From Termitomyces sp. T153 (lineage: Eukaryota; Basidiomycota; Agaricomycetes; Agaricales; Lyophyllaceae), in the NCBI GenBank assembly GCA_018296165.2, contig JACKQL020000056.1:186001-250000 (forward strand): a DNA stretch of 64,000 nucleotides. The letters are read 5' to 3'. Position numbers and translations under genes: made by a program. Within the stretch, counting starts at the first letter, position 1; every line of letters starts with the position of its first letter. Shown in pieces: positions 1 to 11,155 of the stretch. The notes under the pieces were generated by a model. It ran no database searches, was not told the origin of the DNA, and saw only the letters and a list, made by a program, of their open reading frames with translations.

Positions 1-138
1 ACTCCCCCTCACTTATCCTCACAAGTCTCTGAAGTCTAGACCTTCCCCAAATGCCAAGTTATCAGTGCAGGACATCACATCTGCCTAATAAGGACTTGCC
101 TAGTGTAGCTGAGCCCCCATGGTCAGTGGAACCTGATA
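1..138 (+). repeat. LTR-A, 3' end fragment
   Basis: The first 138 bases match the 3' ends of the complete LTR-A copies at 13,236, 27,168 and 50,178: the shared stretch includes CTAATAAGGACTTGCC, AGCTGAGCCCCCATGG and the terminal ACCTGATA (ACCTGACA in other copies). The left part lies outside the window. The sequence that follows belongs to a different internal region (LTR-D copy 1), so this is either a nested LTR or the end of an A element. Confidence 0.8.
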
Positions 139-2000
139 CCCTGCACAGTTGGCTAAAAGGACAAAATCTACTTGACTTAGTCCAGAAGCTGGATAGACTG
201 CTGTACCAGCAGCCATCAAATATTATGTCAGCCAATTTTTTGGCTGGTTGCAAAGTCCAACTGCTCCTTGTTTTCTACTACAATGTTGGTGCAACACACC
301 AACTTTGTTCTAGAGGACTTGTTGCCCAATGGGCAAGAAAAAGAAGAAATCTAGTGAAGCAGATGCAAGTCCACCAGACTATCTTTGAGCTCTGAACAGA
401 GCTCAAGAGTGGGAGGACTAGGGAGCAGAGGACCCCCATAGATTGGATCATTTGGAGCAAGGTTGTTGCCTGGGGACATAGCACTCCCAACAGTGGCAGC
501 AAGAAGAGCAGCCTCATGGGAATCAAGACCCATGGATGCAGGACTTGCAGCAGTGCCAGAAAATGTGGCCCCACCAGGCTACACCATGACAATGCAGCAG
601 TTGCCATCATAGGAACATCATGCCCCTGCAACATGATGGAGTAGGTAGAGAATGTGGGGGACCAAGGATGCCCCTACCAATGAATTTTGGATACCCTGTG
701 GCCACATAACTTGTGTAGTTGCAGGAGTTTCAGCAATATGTAGTGCCACAGTACAATGTGGCCCTAGTGCCAGTGGCTGGACTCAGCCAAGCAACAGGCA
801 TGGCACTATGTCAATGCAAGTAGGGATATCAGTCCCTGCTCCTCCTGCTCTAGAGGCAATGAAGGTGGACAACAATGGCCCAGAGTCAATTACAGTTCTG
901 ATGCAATTGTTGGCCCCTCTGTAGCAGGCATATCTGCCTTTGCAACTACAGTGCATCCACCAGATGCCCTGACTCCCTCTACAAGTGCTGTAGAGTGACC
1001 AAGGAAAGGTTTCCTCTGCTAATAAAGGGGGAAAAAGGCAACTATTGACATGTTGTCTTCAGCACTGGCTATGGAGGGTGAAGACAGTCAAGCAATGCTA
1101 CTCAGCAAAGAGAAAGGGCAAAGGCAAAGCAAAAGAGCCTGCATCCTCCACAACTGCCAATGAGCAAATTGCTCACCTTCTCCAGCATCTTCATGATGTT
1201 GGAGTACCAGAGGACATCAGATCTGACATCCTCAAGAATCCAGTGGCACAATTGGTACTCTCTTAAGTTCTGAACAAACTTGATATTGTTGGAAATCAAA
1301 GGGTTGAGGCTTGTTCAGACCTCTTCCATTCATCATTGGGGAACAAGAAACAAGTAGCATCCCCTCCTCAACTTCCAGAGGCCAAGAAGGCTTGTACAGG
1401 GCCCTCTGTCTTCATTAAGGGTTCCTTGACTCAAAGGGCACTACTGGTGCCCTATGATGATTTTGTGCCCACTGGTAATGACCAGGTGATGGACAAGTGC
1501 CCTGACTGCAGAGCACCCCAGTCCACAGCTGCACTGTCAAAGCTAGCACCAGCAAAGGCTAGACCATCAAGGCCAGCAACCTCTAAGGCTGGCTCCACAA
1601 AGCTAGCTATGACCAAAGTACCAGCTGATGACCTTGCAGAGTTCTCAAACTAAGAACCTACACTTTCCCAACTGCCTTATCCCACAAGCACTTCAAACCA
1701 GTGCATTGGGACCCTTGTGACAAAGAGTTCTTTGCCACTCAAGTGCAGGCTTCTTGAGCCACAGCCAGAACTGCAGCTGCTACTAAACAGCTGTTAGCCA
1801 TTGATGCCAAGAAGTCCAAATTGGACCTCAAATAGCTTAATGACACAGTGCCCAGCTGCCTTCCAGACAGCTGGGACTCAATGCTGGTGTGAGGGCACTA
1901 TGAGTGCTGCAATGACTTCTGAAGTATTTTGCACCCCAACTTCTATTGGTCTCTAATGACCAATATGGTCTTTGTCAGCAACAAAGTGGTCTTTGCCCAC
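139..2000 (+). mobile_element. LTR-D element copy 1, left internal part (decayed)
   Basis: This is AT-rich, nearly CpG-free sequence with only short broken ORFs (for example 652-924, 1045-1266 and 1336-1653). The ORF at 1336-1653 has a Cys pair (CPDC) and a Lys/Ala/Pro-rich stretch. Beyond its stop, in other frames, one can read continuing protein-like sequence up to about 2,000. The segment 1850-2000 is matched at 52,846-52,995, which ties it to LTR-D copy 2. No reverse transcriptase, integrase or protease motif is visible. I do not recognise the protein; a gag-like role is only a guess. Confidence 0.5.
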
Positions 2001-3130
2001 TGATAAGACCCAATTGTCACTGAGCACCATTATTGACATCTAGGACTATTTTATCTGGGCAGCACATGATGTGGACACAGCATGTGTTTGTACAAGTCAT
2101 ATGACTTCATTGCATGGGATCTAGCCCCAAGGTCTGGAATAACATAGCCATTGCACAGGATTTTAGCAACTACAAGACTACTGGATCACAATCTTCATCA
2201 TGCAGATTGAATCTGAAATGATAAGGCTGAGACCTTCCTTAGCAACAATTGCTAGCAACATTACCTAGTAACAACAATTTCTCCTCAAGTACAGGTATAT
2301 TAAAAACCATGTGACTTCTTACTTATCATTTCCCTTGTCTGGCTTACAAACATATCTGAATGGCATCTACACTTCAGATATTGACATTAGGTATGCTCTT
2401 TTATTGTTACTAACATTTATTATACATCTTGTTGACATCATGTATGAATACTTGGTTACCATACTGACATCCAGTATGTATCAGAAACATTTTGGCAGAT
2501 GCTGTTTCTGGCAGTGACTAATTTTTCCTTTCTGAATACTATACCTATGAACAGTGTAGATACCACCTGTACATAGAGACAAAAAGCAACTGACAGAGTA
2601 TTGTTCCCCTCATCAGCTCTCAGTTTACTCACTTCAGATTTCTTATTACTCTCTCTCTTCATTGTTAATGACTTAGTGACAAGTCTTGACAACCTCATAC
2701 TGAATCTAGTGTGGGTCCCAACTGCAGGTGCTCTTAGTGTTATTGTGACTTAGTGACATTAGCAAATAGTTTGTGTGTGTCCCCCAGTTTACATTGACTT
2801 CACTCATTTCTATTCCCCACCCTCTTTCTATTGCTTAATTCCCCTTTCTTAGCAACCCATCCTAGTGACTCTTTTGTCTCTATTCTTTTCTTCCTATTAC
2901 CCAGCAACTTAGTGACCTTTTGTTACTGTCTAGCAATTTAGGCTGGCACTAGCAACATTTCTCACTTAACTCCTCCATTTTTCCTTTTCACCTATAAGCT
3001 CTTGCTTTCTGGGGCAGTTACTGACTTTCCCCTATTACTTCCTATTGCCAGCTACCCTATCCAATTGCCAGTGTTTAGGCCTTCTTTTTTGGTTTCCTGT
3101 ACAGCAGCTAGGCAGCATAGGAGCACATCA
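2001..3130 (+). mobile_element. Solo LTR-E with 4-bp target duplication
   Basis: The element runs from TGATAAGACC to GAGCACATCA, a TG..CA pair, and interrupts the LTR-D internal region: the LTR-D copy at 52,960-53,010 reads through without it. The four bases CCAC occur on both sides (1997-2000 and 3131-3134), which fits a 4-bp target duplication. Homologous copies are at 30,795-31,917 and, more divergent, at 36,049-36,962. No coding capacity is seen. Short motifs such as CTAGCAACTTAGTGAC recur inside it. Confidence 0.8.
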
Positions 3131-4965
3131 CCACTTATCTGAGATGGCAGGGATGTCTCATATCTCCCTGCAATATGTACAATTGTACAGATGGGCTCCT
3201 TAAGGGATGACCATGAATGCAGAGCAAGTACATCTGATGCTATGGGTTATCTGTGAGCCACACACTCACATTACCATGAGGGAGCAGATACATGCTGCCC
3301 TCCTTGTTCAGGAGTTCCATTGGATCCCCTACTACACAGCTCCTGACCTCAGAGATTGCACAATGCAATGAGTTATGGAGCTCACTACCAAGGAGCTAGC
3401 CACTTCTCTACTACAGAGGGACCATCATTGGCAATTGGTTCCTTTGCCTTTATATTCATCAGCCATGCTTGGCTGTACTGCCAACAGCACCCAGGAAGCA
3501 GGACTTAATCAAGTCCTGATCAACCAGAACTTTGACATTGTCATGTTGGCACAATACATTGTGCACCATGACCACTCAGGCTAGCAGAATCTTTACTGGA
3601 GTGGCCATCAATGCTTTGTTGCATGTAGACCAATAATTGGTCTTTGGCTACATTCTGGGTTGGGCACTGGCTCTGATCTTGCCTCATGCCAGAACAGCCT
3701 ATATACAGCTGTTCATAATGATTGTTGCTCAGCCTCATCTCTATCAAGATGTGGTTGACAACTACCACTCTCATGTAAGGGAGTTGAATCCTTTCACCCC
3801 CTACACCTTCACCCTGCATAGGCAGCAAGTGCTGCCTATGCAAATTAACAATCACAGCAAGACAGAGATAATATGTCACCTCCTTGCCACCATGTGCCTC
3901 CTGCTTGGGTGAACCACATGTATCCCTATAGTATACACTTCCTGGATCACCACTGATCAAGCAGCACATTGCATGCTGACTTGTTCATACAAGTCAATAC
4001 TGAACACCATTGTTGACTCAGGACCATAGGTGTACTTTTTCCTTTGGCAGGGTATGATGGGTGGTATGCACCCACCACTGACAATTGGGAGCACTTTTGA
4101 GTGCTCCTGCAACTCCACAAGAGCAGGGGCTAATTTCCACTCCTCATGGCAAAATGGCTGTGCTATGGGAAAATGGCCCTCTTCACTCACCTCCTGCATT
4201 GTCCTGTGGAGGTAGTGAATGCTGCATTGGCAGCTGTAGAGTCATCTACTGTGGCCCCTCAACCCACCCCTGCAAGTATGGAGGAGCCATCTTCCATGGC
4301 TCCTCATCTGCTTTACCAGGAATGGAGGAGTCATTTTCCATGGCCCCTCCACTCAGTACCTCTTCAACCATGGCAGGGCCCACTGCAATAGTGGCATCAG
4401 CCACCCCTGGTCTGGCTGCAACCTCTGGTGCATCCTCCCTGGACACACCTACTGAGGAGTAAATGGAATTGGACTATATCAATGGGACTTTGGTACCCAT
4501 GGAACCCTGCCCAGAGACAACATCTCCTGTTGTCCTGGCCATTCAGAGACAACTGTAGCAACTAATGTTGCTACTCCCATCATTCCTGAAGCTGTAACAA
4601 GTAGCTCTAGTGATACAGCATTAGCTGTATCAGAGTGCTGGGCAGATATCCTGAGTAGCAAAGAAGCAGCATCTTTGCATATGGATGAACAAGCAGGGGG
4701 AACTACTAATTGTAGTTCACCAACAAATGAATCATATAAATGGGCTCACTGAGTGCCCAGTCCTATCCCCTGGCACAGTTGGGCAGTGTGCTGGGACATT
4801 ACTATGTCCATTTGATTGAGTAGGATTGTTTGGTCCTACCCCAGCTTTGACATAGGGATCTTTGCTAGGATCCTAGTGAAGACTTGCAGGTGGGATGCCA
4901 TATCCCACCCCTTTATTTGTTTTGTCATCAGTTGTGAGTCCATTGACAGACTCAAAAGGGGGGTA
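3131..4965 (+). pseudogene. LTR-D copy 1, right internal part: decayed unrecognised ORF
   Basis: Beginning near the ATG at 3213, broken reading frames match those at 53,067-54,450 in LTR-D copy 2. Both contain MNAEQ near the start, an HHDH segment, FNPFTPY or SFHPL-type stretches and a segment ending in WVNH(M/V)Y. The frames are interrupted by stops and shifts. The right end is a purine-rich tract (CTCAAAAGGGGGGTA, 4951-4965) directly before the LTR, the position expected for a polypurine tract. I recognise no domain. It could be a gag-like protein, a captured host gene, or part of an unusual retroelement polyprotein. Confidence 0.5.
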
Positions 4966-5599
4966 TGTAACAGAGTGTCTATTACCTCTCTTATCTATAA
5001 TATATGGGACGATGGACGTGGGAATGTGGCTGTGCCTATATATGCGATGACTTTTTGGGATTCTGCTGAAGTAAGCCTGACTAATGCTGACCAATTCTTA
5101 CATAAGAATTGCCTTTTAAAGGTGAACATGATACAAGTTGGCTGTTTTTGGCCATTTGAACATGTTTTCTTGAAGAAAAATTATAGTAGACAGCTTTAAT
5201 GAATAAATACTATCTTTTGACTATGTGTAAAAGGTGCCAATTAGTTTGCAGGGATGAAAAAGGCCAAATGCAATTTAGTGGACACTGTTTTTCACACCTT
5301 GTGCATTTTTGGACACAACATGACCAAATAATGGGCATTTCCGAAGTTGTGGAAAGGAGGCCACACAACAAAGTATGTTTCATCACATCTATTGATTGAT
5401 TGATGTTGACTAACAAGCTTATTAGTAACTCCTTAACCACATTGAGCTATTGATACATCAAATATCTCATCATGCAAGTCAATTTTAATGGTTTTTGACT
5501 GTTAAATTGCTTAACAATGGATATTTCAGGCAACCACCTACTACTCCTGAAAGCTGAAGGCAACAAGCTAGGAATCAAAGGAGACTTGAATAGTTACAA

Positions 5600-6247
5600 A
5601 TGACAGATCCTGACAATTGTCGAGCAAATAGAAACAATAGATCTTTGGAACAGATCAATACTGTGGTTGTCCCACCACTTCAATTGGGGCCTGGGGGTAT
5701 CAATCAATCTATGGGAACTGGGGGTTTGAGACCTATAGCCACTGCTTCTGGCTTTTTGGGAAGACCTATTAGGCAGGCAGCTGCTGCTGCTGATCCATTT
5801 TTTATGGTCATTCCAGAAACTGTTTTGCCTGAAGAGTGGGATGCTCCTTTGCAGAATCCCATACCTAGAATGATTGTCACTCACATCAGCACCAGAGTTC
5901 TCAGATGTAGGATCATCAGTGGAGATGCCAAGTTTGCAGGATCAATTGTTTTGATTCCAAGAATCAACATGGATGTGTCTGAAGAAGATTTGCCAATTCC
6001 ATTGCACAGGAGACAATTCCCAGTTCGATTGGCCTTTGCTATGACTATCAACAAGTCTCAGGGTCAATCAGTCAAGCATGTTGGATTGGACCTTCAATCA
6101 GGAGTTTTTCCACATGGCCAACTTTATATTGCACTCTCACAGTGCACATCAGGAGATTGTATCAAAGTCATCTTGGACCCAGAAAACACATCAAGAAAGA
6201 CTGCAAATATTGTCTATCAGGAAATCTTGAATGGTTTACAAATGTAA
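5600..6247 (+). pseudogene. Helitron Rep/helicase, C-terminal fragment
   Basis: The 215-residue ORF matches the end of the Pif1-like helicase of fungal Helitrons. Visible are an RRQFPVRLAFAMTINKSQGQ block (motif V region, about residues 137-156) and a GQLYIALSQCTS block (motif VI region, about 174-185). In active family members motif VI reads ALSR; here the Arg is Gln (codon CAG), so the arginine finger is lost. A CGG to CAG change would fit CpG decay. The N-terminal Rep nuclease and the helicase Walker A part are missing, so the fragment cannot act alone. Confidence 0.8.
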
Positions 6248-6539
6248 GTGTGAGTTTTGTTGGATTCAAGCAAAAAATTGCTAACTTCTATGAACTTCAG
6301 CACCTAATGTCTATAGCTGGACTATGTAGTATAGATATTATTAATGGTTTACAAATGTAAGTGTGACAGTTTAAATAATTGGTTGGTTAGTACTAACTTT
6401 TATAATTTTCAGCATCTCTAATATATACCAGTGGACATTGTAGTATTTTGTTAATAATGTAATATAGATACATGATTGGTTTATAGATGAAATCTCAGTG
6501 TATGGAATGGTAAGAGAAAAGCAACACTTGGTCAACAAA

Positions 6540-6950
6540 ATACAAAGACTTAACTGAATGAAGTGAGGTTGGGTCTGGGACTTAGCATTGAGTTTGAAAT
6601 ACAAGGACCTAACTGAATGAAGTGAGGTTGGGTCTGGGATGAAGCACTGAGTTAGAAATACAAAGACCTAACCGAACAAAGTGAGGTTGGGTCTGGAAAT
6701 TAGCATTGAGTTTGAAATACAAGGACCTAACTGAACGAAGTGAGGTTGGGTCTGGGAATTAGCATTGAGTTTGAAATACAAAGACCTAACTGAATGAAGT
6801 GAGGTTGGGTCTGGGACTTAGCATTAAGTTTGAAATACAAGGACCTAACTGAATGAAGTGAGGTTGGGTCTGGGATGAAGCATTAAGTTTGAAATACAAG
6901 GACCTAACCGAACGAAGTGAGGTTGGGTCTGGGATGAAGCAAGAGCTACA
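6540..6950 (+). repeat. 59-bp minisatellite, seven units
   Basis: The motif (A)CCTAACTGAATGAAGTGAGG recurs at 6548, 6607, 6666, 6725, 6784, 6843 and 6902, an exact 59-bp period without indels. Units differ mainly as CTGAATGAAG versus CCGAACGAAG, i.e. CG/TG variants. Three degraded units with spacing 59 and 61 occur in the second Helitron relic (about 17,351-17,500), so the array is part of the Helitron family. Confidence 0.95.
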
Positions 6951-6985
6951 GGCCCGTCCCGAAGGCACGGGGCATAGCTCGTTGC
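6939..6985 (+). other. Helitron 3'-end-like hairpin
   Basis: GCAAGAGCTACAGGCCCGT pairs imperfectly with ACGGGGCATAGCTCGTTGC around a CCCGAAGGC loop. A GC-rich hairpin just before the 3' end is usual for Helitrons. The equivalent at 17,505-17,535 keeps only AAGAGTTACAGGCCC, so that arm has been lost or the copy is truncated. Confidence 0.65.
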
Positions 6986-7180
6986 ATACTATATTGTAAT
7001 ACTTTACTTATTATTATTATTATTATGTGGTAGTGTTACATGATGCTACCTATTAAATACTATATTATTATTATGTAAGGCAGCACCTTACTTTCATACT
7101 TCATAGACAAGATCAATCAACTGGTTTTGACTTACAAGATATGAATTGTAAGCTGCACAAACCATAACGGAAACATTACA

Positions 7181-8569
7181 CTCATGCCACCTCCGATCAA
7201 ATAATTTATTGAAACTACAAAGACCACACCCAATCTCTTGAAGTCACCAGCATCCTCTGTTACAGAGTAAACGTCAATCCTTTTCTGGAGCTCAATGCTG
7301 TCTTTATGTATGGACTTGTGTCTTTGGATCTGATAGATATTGAGGAGACTAACTTGGAAGACAAAGAGGAAAATATTACGGAACAAAAACACTGACTATA
7401 TGCATATATATATCTGGTTAGTCATAATGAGTTGCCTACTAGCAAGCAAATCGACCTCAATGCATTCCAAGAGATTGCAACATAATGATTTTGCTCTTGG
7501 TCAATAATGTGCTAAAGATCGTGCTATGCTATTGTATTGCTATTGTATGCTATGAAATGCTGTACTGAGAATTGAATGGCCTGAATGATAATACTCAATT
7601 GTATGATTTCATTAGAATGTGATCTCTATGAGAATGTAAATTTTTTATGATACCCTTCTGGAATGACACTCATATCCTAATAGCCTGCAAGTAAGACCTC
7701 AAAGAATGTCTTCAAAATTATATTACATTCCCACTTGGCTCCCATGATGTGCAAGGAATATAATGTCATCTCAGGTTGGGACTCAAATTCCAATTTTGGT
7801 CAAATGCTAATACATTGTTACCATGGAGATGCATACATAAGAGCTTCAAGCTTGAAGTCCAGGTTGCATATCAGGCAACATAAGAGAGCTAACATATTTT
7901 ACCTCACAGATTTCATTACTCCTGTTGCTTTGTCAAGTATGGAACCGGCCATTTTGCTGATGATTGATCCCAATTTGACTGGTGTGCAGTGTCAAACCAT
8001 ATCAGTCACAATTGAGGGACAAATTTCCCCGTCCGGTACATAATTGATGAATTCTTTGCCTCTGCTAAATCAGATTACTTTCAGATCCTTGTCTGTCTGT
8101 CTATTGTATAAAATATCAATCTTAACAGCTCGTAATGAGTCCTGTCATTACATTTTAACATGTTTGTATCACTGGCGTGATATTACTGATTCGCTGTGAC
8201 CTTGTGATGTTTTTCTAGCTTCGTCGTCGAGGAACGCCAACCGACTACGTTTTCCACCTCAATCAAACTTAGCCCCTTTCCCCCAGAGTGAAGTATGCAA
8301 AGAGACCCTAGTTTGCGACGACATGATCTACCAACACAAATTCCGTCACCAATAAAAAACAATGCCCCGAATGAAAAGACGTGGTGTTCGATTGGAAATT
8401 GCATTCCCTCTCTTCTAGAGTTGAGTTGCGCTTGTTTTATGGAAAATGGCCCATCCTTCATATATTCGCCATTCGGTACGTACTGATCTTGCAATGAATT
8501 GCCCTACTTACCCTACATACATCTTCGTCCTTCGCTAAGTATCACACATTCTCAGATGTTCTGCCAGAT
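7181..8569. other. No supported gene; repeat-to-gene transition
   Basis: The left part is AT-rich with few CpGs, like the repeats. CpG rises from about 8,170. The ORF at 7735-8043 (102 codons, plus) has no recognisable motif and no homologue elsewhere in the window. The 8183-8494 ORF (minus) is likewise unassigned. The last few hundred bases should include the 3' UTR of the minus-strand GH12 gene. Confidence 0.5.
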
Positions 8570-9794
8570 CTACTGAAGCGACACGCTATAACTATTCGTA
8601 ACCAACGTCGCCGAGCCAGTGAACGGTTCAGTTCCCGCCTGAATCGCTTGCACGTACTACATTTGAAAATCATCCATCAAAACCCCATAACCACGAAACA
8701 GACAAATGGACTTCAACAACACACCTGAGTACCCGCAACACCTTGGTTCGCGACAAGGTAGTCTATCGACGCACAGTAAGAAAACAGACGGAGACTGCAG
8801 ATGGCGCGTTAGCACGCACTAAAGAACTCCTTGAGATCCGCCGAGAAGGACGTGATATCTCCCGACGCGCTAACGAACGAGATAACCTGCCAGTTCGAGT
8901 TTGGTCCCTTCCACAAGTTCCACGTGTGTCCCGCGATGGAGATACCCGATGCGATTTGGGAGCCTACAGGTTGGATGCTAATGAAAAGATCTCATTGTAG
9001 GCTTAGGCACAAAGCTGGGGATCGATGACATACCCGCCGAGTCCAGAAAGCCATATCATGCTGTTGTACGCAGAGTCAGTGCTGCCACCTTCAGGAGGAC
9101 GGAGAATGCTTTACTTACATCTCATAAGACGACGCCAACGACGCAGGCTCACCTGAAGCCGCGGTTCCGAACCATATATCATAGCTACGTCCCGTCAAGA
9201 ACTCGTTAGCGTGATCATGCTTACAGTGGCGATTCACTAAGAACAGCTTACGAGACATCAGCACGGATACCAGAGGATTGGGACTGGTATGACCAATTCC
9301 ATGACGTCGGGGCTGATTGGATGCTCTGAAGCTAACGTATAACATACTCGTAAGGTATCCGCAATGAAACTAGCTCTCATTATTATACGTACCTGCTTGC
9401 CCTTTGCGCTGTTCGAGATTACGTTCGGGTCTCAGGTTGAGACTTAGTTAATCCTTGGATTGGATCCTGATTGTTGGGGATAGTACTCACAACTCTTGAC
9501 ATTATTCGGATTATTCGCCCAAGTCCAAGTCGTCGACCACGCGACACTATTTCCCGACGCGCTGTTTAATGTCGAGGACTGGCTGCCTACTCCAGATGCT
9601 GTTGACGCGGAATTCTAATAGTCAAAAATCCTGAGTACTCAGGAAGGAAAAACATTAGACGTACACATGCCCCACAAGTTCTGGCAGAGCGTATATGAGC
9701 CCGCTGGGATACAATCGTACTGTCCAGTGATTGTCTGGGCAAAACTGCTCGCAGTGGCGATCGCAAGAGAGAGTAAGGAATATTTATGGAACAT
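8570..9794 (-). CDS. Secreted GH12 endo-beta-1,4-glucanase, nine exons
   Basis: The predicted product hydrolyses beta-1,4-glucan or xyloglucan outside the cell. Exons (minus): 9794-9665, 9598-9491, 9430-9393, 9331-9252, 9184-9119, 9060-9034, 8977-8820, 8762-8725, 8656-8570. All reading phases match and give 243 residues, typical of GH12. Residues 1-19 form a signal peptide (MFHKYSLLSL.. then ASSFA). GH12 landmarks in order are TLCQNLWG, SVAWSTTWTWA, YDIWFGT, YEIMIWLSGLGG, ITSFSADLKEFF and AGTEPFTG. The expected nucleophile is E140 and the acid/base E225; both are present. The start is the Met directly before the signal peptide. The first splice junction (9665/9598) is the least certain. The gene is CpG-rich and intact between repeat blocks. 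Confidence 0.93.
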
Positions 9795-11155
9795 ATCGAC
9801 TCGAGTTTTCGATGGATCGATTTGGAGCCACAGAAAGGTATTTATATCTGCCAGCGGGATCTCGACAGATGGTCGGATAATTAGAAGTCGAAGCATGAGT
9901 AGCAAACAAGTGATGAGATGCGAGGAATGCCCGTCCAAACAGAAAGGAGAAGGTCACGAGCCTCCCGGGAGGTGACAAAATCGGGGAATTTGGAGAGTGC
10001 TCCTAGCGAGAAGGATCTATCAACATTCAAGATGAAGCATCGTTGAGATGGGGATCTTTCTGGCACGGAAGCGCGTAGCAATCGGGTAAATTACAGTAAA
10101 TTCGCCTTTCACCGAGCCTTATGGATTACTTCCTTTAGAACTTTTCGAACCTAAAATCTTGACGAACTTTCAGAGCATGAAAGGCAAGCCAGGATTCGGC
10201 CGAGATATCAACAAATCTGAAGTGCATCTGAAGATTCGTGCGTCGAAATGGGCACATAAACATTCAAGTGTAGTACTGCATCCGGAAAATCGACTCAAGT
10301 TCATACAAGTACGTGGTTGATGCATGTGTAGACGTCTGCATGTAGTCCATAGATGTCTGTAGCTTTATGAGCGCAATCCATACTTGCCCAGAGCTCAAAC
10401 ATTGCTTTAGGAATCGAATTGTCAATCAGCGGTGCTACTAGGAGATATATGGGTAGTATAATCGGTAGCTTGGATCGACTGTGTTCTTGGGATGTTCTTG
10501 GCATACATATCTGGAAAAAGAATGCCACATAAAACTTTGGCAGAAAGAGAAATCGCGGAACACCCCAAACCCAGAATTGACCCAAACTTCATCAGAACCC
10601 GCAATGTACCGCAACTTGCGCAACGGCTGTCACGGTCTTGGAAAACCTGATTGACAGTATGGGAATTAGTTTACGACCGTAATACGGTGTACGGCGCAAA
10701 AGGCTTTAGAAATCACGAATACGATGCACCAATTAATCATCTCTCCTCACCTGTACAAAGACGGATGGTCCTGTACTGTGGCGCGAATTCACCGCTATCT
10801 TCGACTGTTTCTACTAGTATATGTTTATCTTATCCAACATGACGGACATGATCCTCGTTCCCAGGACTGCTGCTGCGCGGCTCGTGTGTTCCTGATCATG
10901 ATGTAGCCAGTCTATGCCTAATCGATAGGGTGACTCCTCCAGCCACGAGCTTCTTGGCAGATTCAAGTACCAGCCAAGAAACCATATGAGTTGCAAACAC
11001 CTGGATCTACAAGAAACGGTTGGACAGATCTCCTCAAGGGGGAATCAACTAGTCGAGCGGGCTGCACAACGCGGGTGATGAACAAGCATCAAGCTCGGCT
11101 ATAGTAGCCCACAACATCTCAGCACCTTCCCTGGACTCACCTCGCCATCTTCATC
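9795..11155. other. Intergenic region upstream of the GH12 and F-box genes
   Basis: This 1.36-kb space separates two divergently oriented genes and should hold both promoters. Several ORFs of 60-100 codons exist on both strands (for example 10,301-10,585 minus) but none shows a known motif, consistent splicing or family resemblance. CpG content is like that of the host genes, so this is not an old repeat. Confidence 0.5.

Larger units (their letters stand above)
5016..6995 (+). mobile_element. Helitron relic (copy 1) inside LTR-D
   Basis: It lies between the two halves of an LTR-D repeat. It encodes the C-terminal end of a Pif1-type Helitron helicase (5600-6247), then a 59-bp minisatellite, then a strong hairpin (6939-6985). 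Helicase plus 3' terminal hairpin is the Helitron arrangement. The exact termini (5' TC, 3' CTRR) could not be fixed. A second, more decayed copy of the same family is at 16,033-17,540; homology starts at the TATATATG(C/T)GATGACTTT segment near 5039. Confidence 0.7.
4966..7180 (+). repeat. 3' LTR of LTR-D copy 1, split by a Helitron relic
   Basis: The LTR begins TGTAACAGAGTG at 4966 and runs to about 5015. It resumes near 6995 with GTGGTAGTGTTACATGATGC and ends AAACATTACA at 7180. The same LTR is uninterrupted at 48,975-49,190 and 54,730-54,953 (216-224 bp), so roughly 2 kb in the middle is an insertion. Shared landmarks are the CATGATGCTACC palindrome-like segment, GGCAGCACCTTACTT and TTTTGACTTA. 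Confidence 0.8.

Noticed and set aside
6540..6950. CRISPR-like array
   Set aside because: The units are contiguous 59-bp tandem copies without unique spacers, and the organism is eukaryotic.
6371..6968. Repeated minus-strand ORFs with FKLN and TQPHFIQL units
   Set aside because: They are translations of the 59-bp minisatellite, not a repeat protein.
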